IMG/VR virus record: IMGVR_UViG_3300017963_000483
Span: 1 to 37,688 of that record
Length of the DNA: 37,688 nt
Origin: a virus
Strand: one strand, 5' to 3'
This document shows positions 37,613-37,688 of this stretch, one piece after another (position 1 is the first letter of the stretch; every line of letters begins with the position of its first letter). Made by a program: the position numbers and the translations under genes. Under the pieces are notes generated by a model. The model did not search any database. It saw nothing but the letters and a program-made list of their open reading frames with translations, and was not told the origin of the DNA.

Positions 37613-37688
37613 CCATTGTGTGTGCGGGTGCTACTCAGATTTTACTACAGATGACATTATCCCAACACATTACCGCCTTTTTCGGTGC
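37613..37688. promoter_or_regulatory. Leader upstream of the terminase
   Basis: Seventy-six bases to the window edge without an ORF. It is AT-rich (TTTTACTACAGATGACATTATC) and could hold part of the late promoter or a packaging site. If the genome is circular, this joins positions 1-175. Confidence 0.3.

Overview
The window looks like one almost complete, possibly circular, temperate siphovirus genome or prophage (about 37.7 kb, GC-rich). Nearly every gene lies on the minus strand, packed with ATGA, TGATG or short overlaps and strong AGGAGG-type ribosome sites. A Planctomycetes-like host is a guess, based on the papain-like and collagen-tailed secreted proteases and the style of the tail genes. 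The ends share no terminal repeat. The gene order makes most sense if position 1 joins 37688, so that the tail-fibre genes at the left end run into the terminase at the right end.

Right part, read leftwards from 37.6 to 23.4 kb: the late virion operon. It holds the large terminase, a Zn-ribbon protein, a small gpW-like protein, portal, a possible decoration protein, a protease-scaffold fusion, the major capsid protein, head-tail connectors, the tail tube, a G/GT tail chaperone pair with a convincing -1 frameshift site, tape measure, and distal tail proteins.

Middle part, 23.3 to 19.7 kb: the lysogeny and control region. It holds a tyrosine integrase on the plus strand, two excisionase-like HTH proteins, a consensus sigma-70 promoter, a rho-independent terminator, a 75-nt multi-stem inverted repeat, and two ORFs that overlap on opposite strands.

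19.7 to 16.2 kb: the most unusual part, a compact CRISPR operon without cas1 or cas2. In order it has a non-coding leader with a 13-nt anti-repeat (candidate tracrRNA), a 191-aa coiled-coil protein, a 436-aa TnpB/Cas12-like protein that ends just before its expected Zn/RuvC-III part, an overlapping 110-aa four-cysteine ORF in the -1 frame, and an array of 15 repeats (36 bp) with 14 spacers. The spacer farthest from the effector matches this genome's own late operon perfectly (38/38). The crRNA-strand repeat resembles Cas12f (type V-F) repeats as I remember them.

16.1 to 8 kb: the replication and recombination module. It has a winged-helix protein, a YqaJ-type exonuclease, a RecT annealase, a replication-initiation-like protein that contains six 12-bp iterons beside an AT-rich stretch (candidate origin), a RusA resolvase, many small Zn-finger proteins (one PHD-like), a papain-like protease, and small membrane proteins. 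8 to 4.2 kb: an alphaCTD-like HhH protein, a NlpC/P60-like hydrolase, a secreted trypsin-collagen fusion, a staphylococcal-nuclease homologue and small membrane or secreted proteins, probably a lysis and host-interaction cassette. 4.2 to 0.2 kb: a beta-helix tailspike-like protein, a tail protein with 10-residue repeats, and a BppU-N-like baseplate protein.
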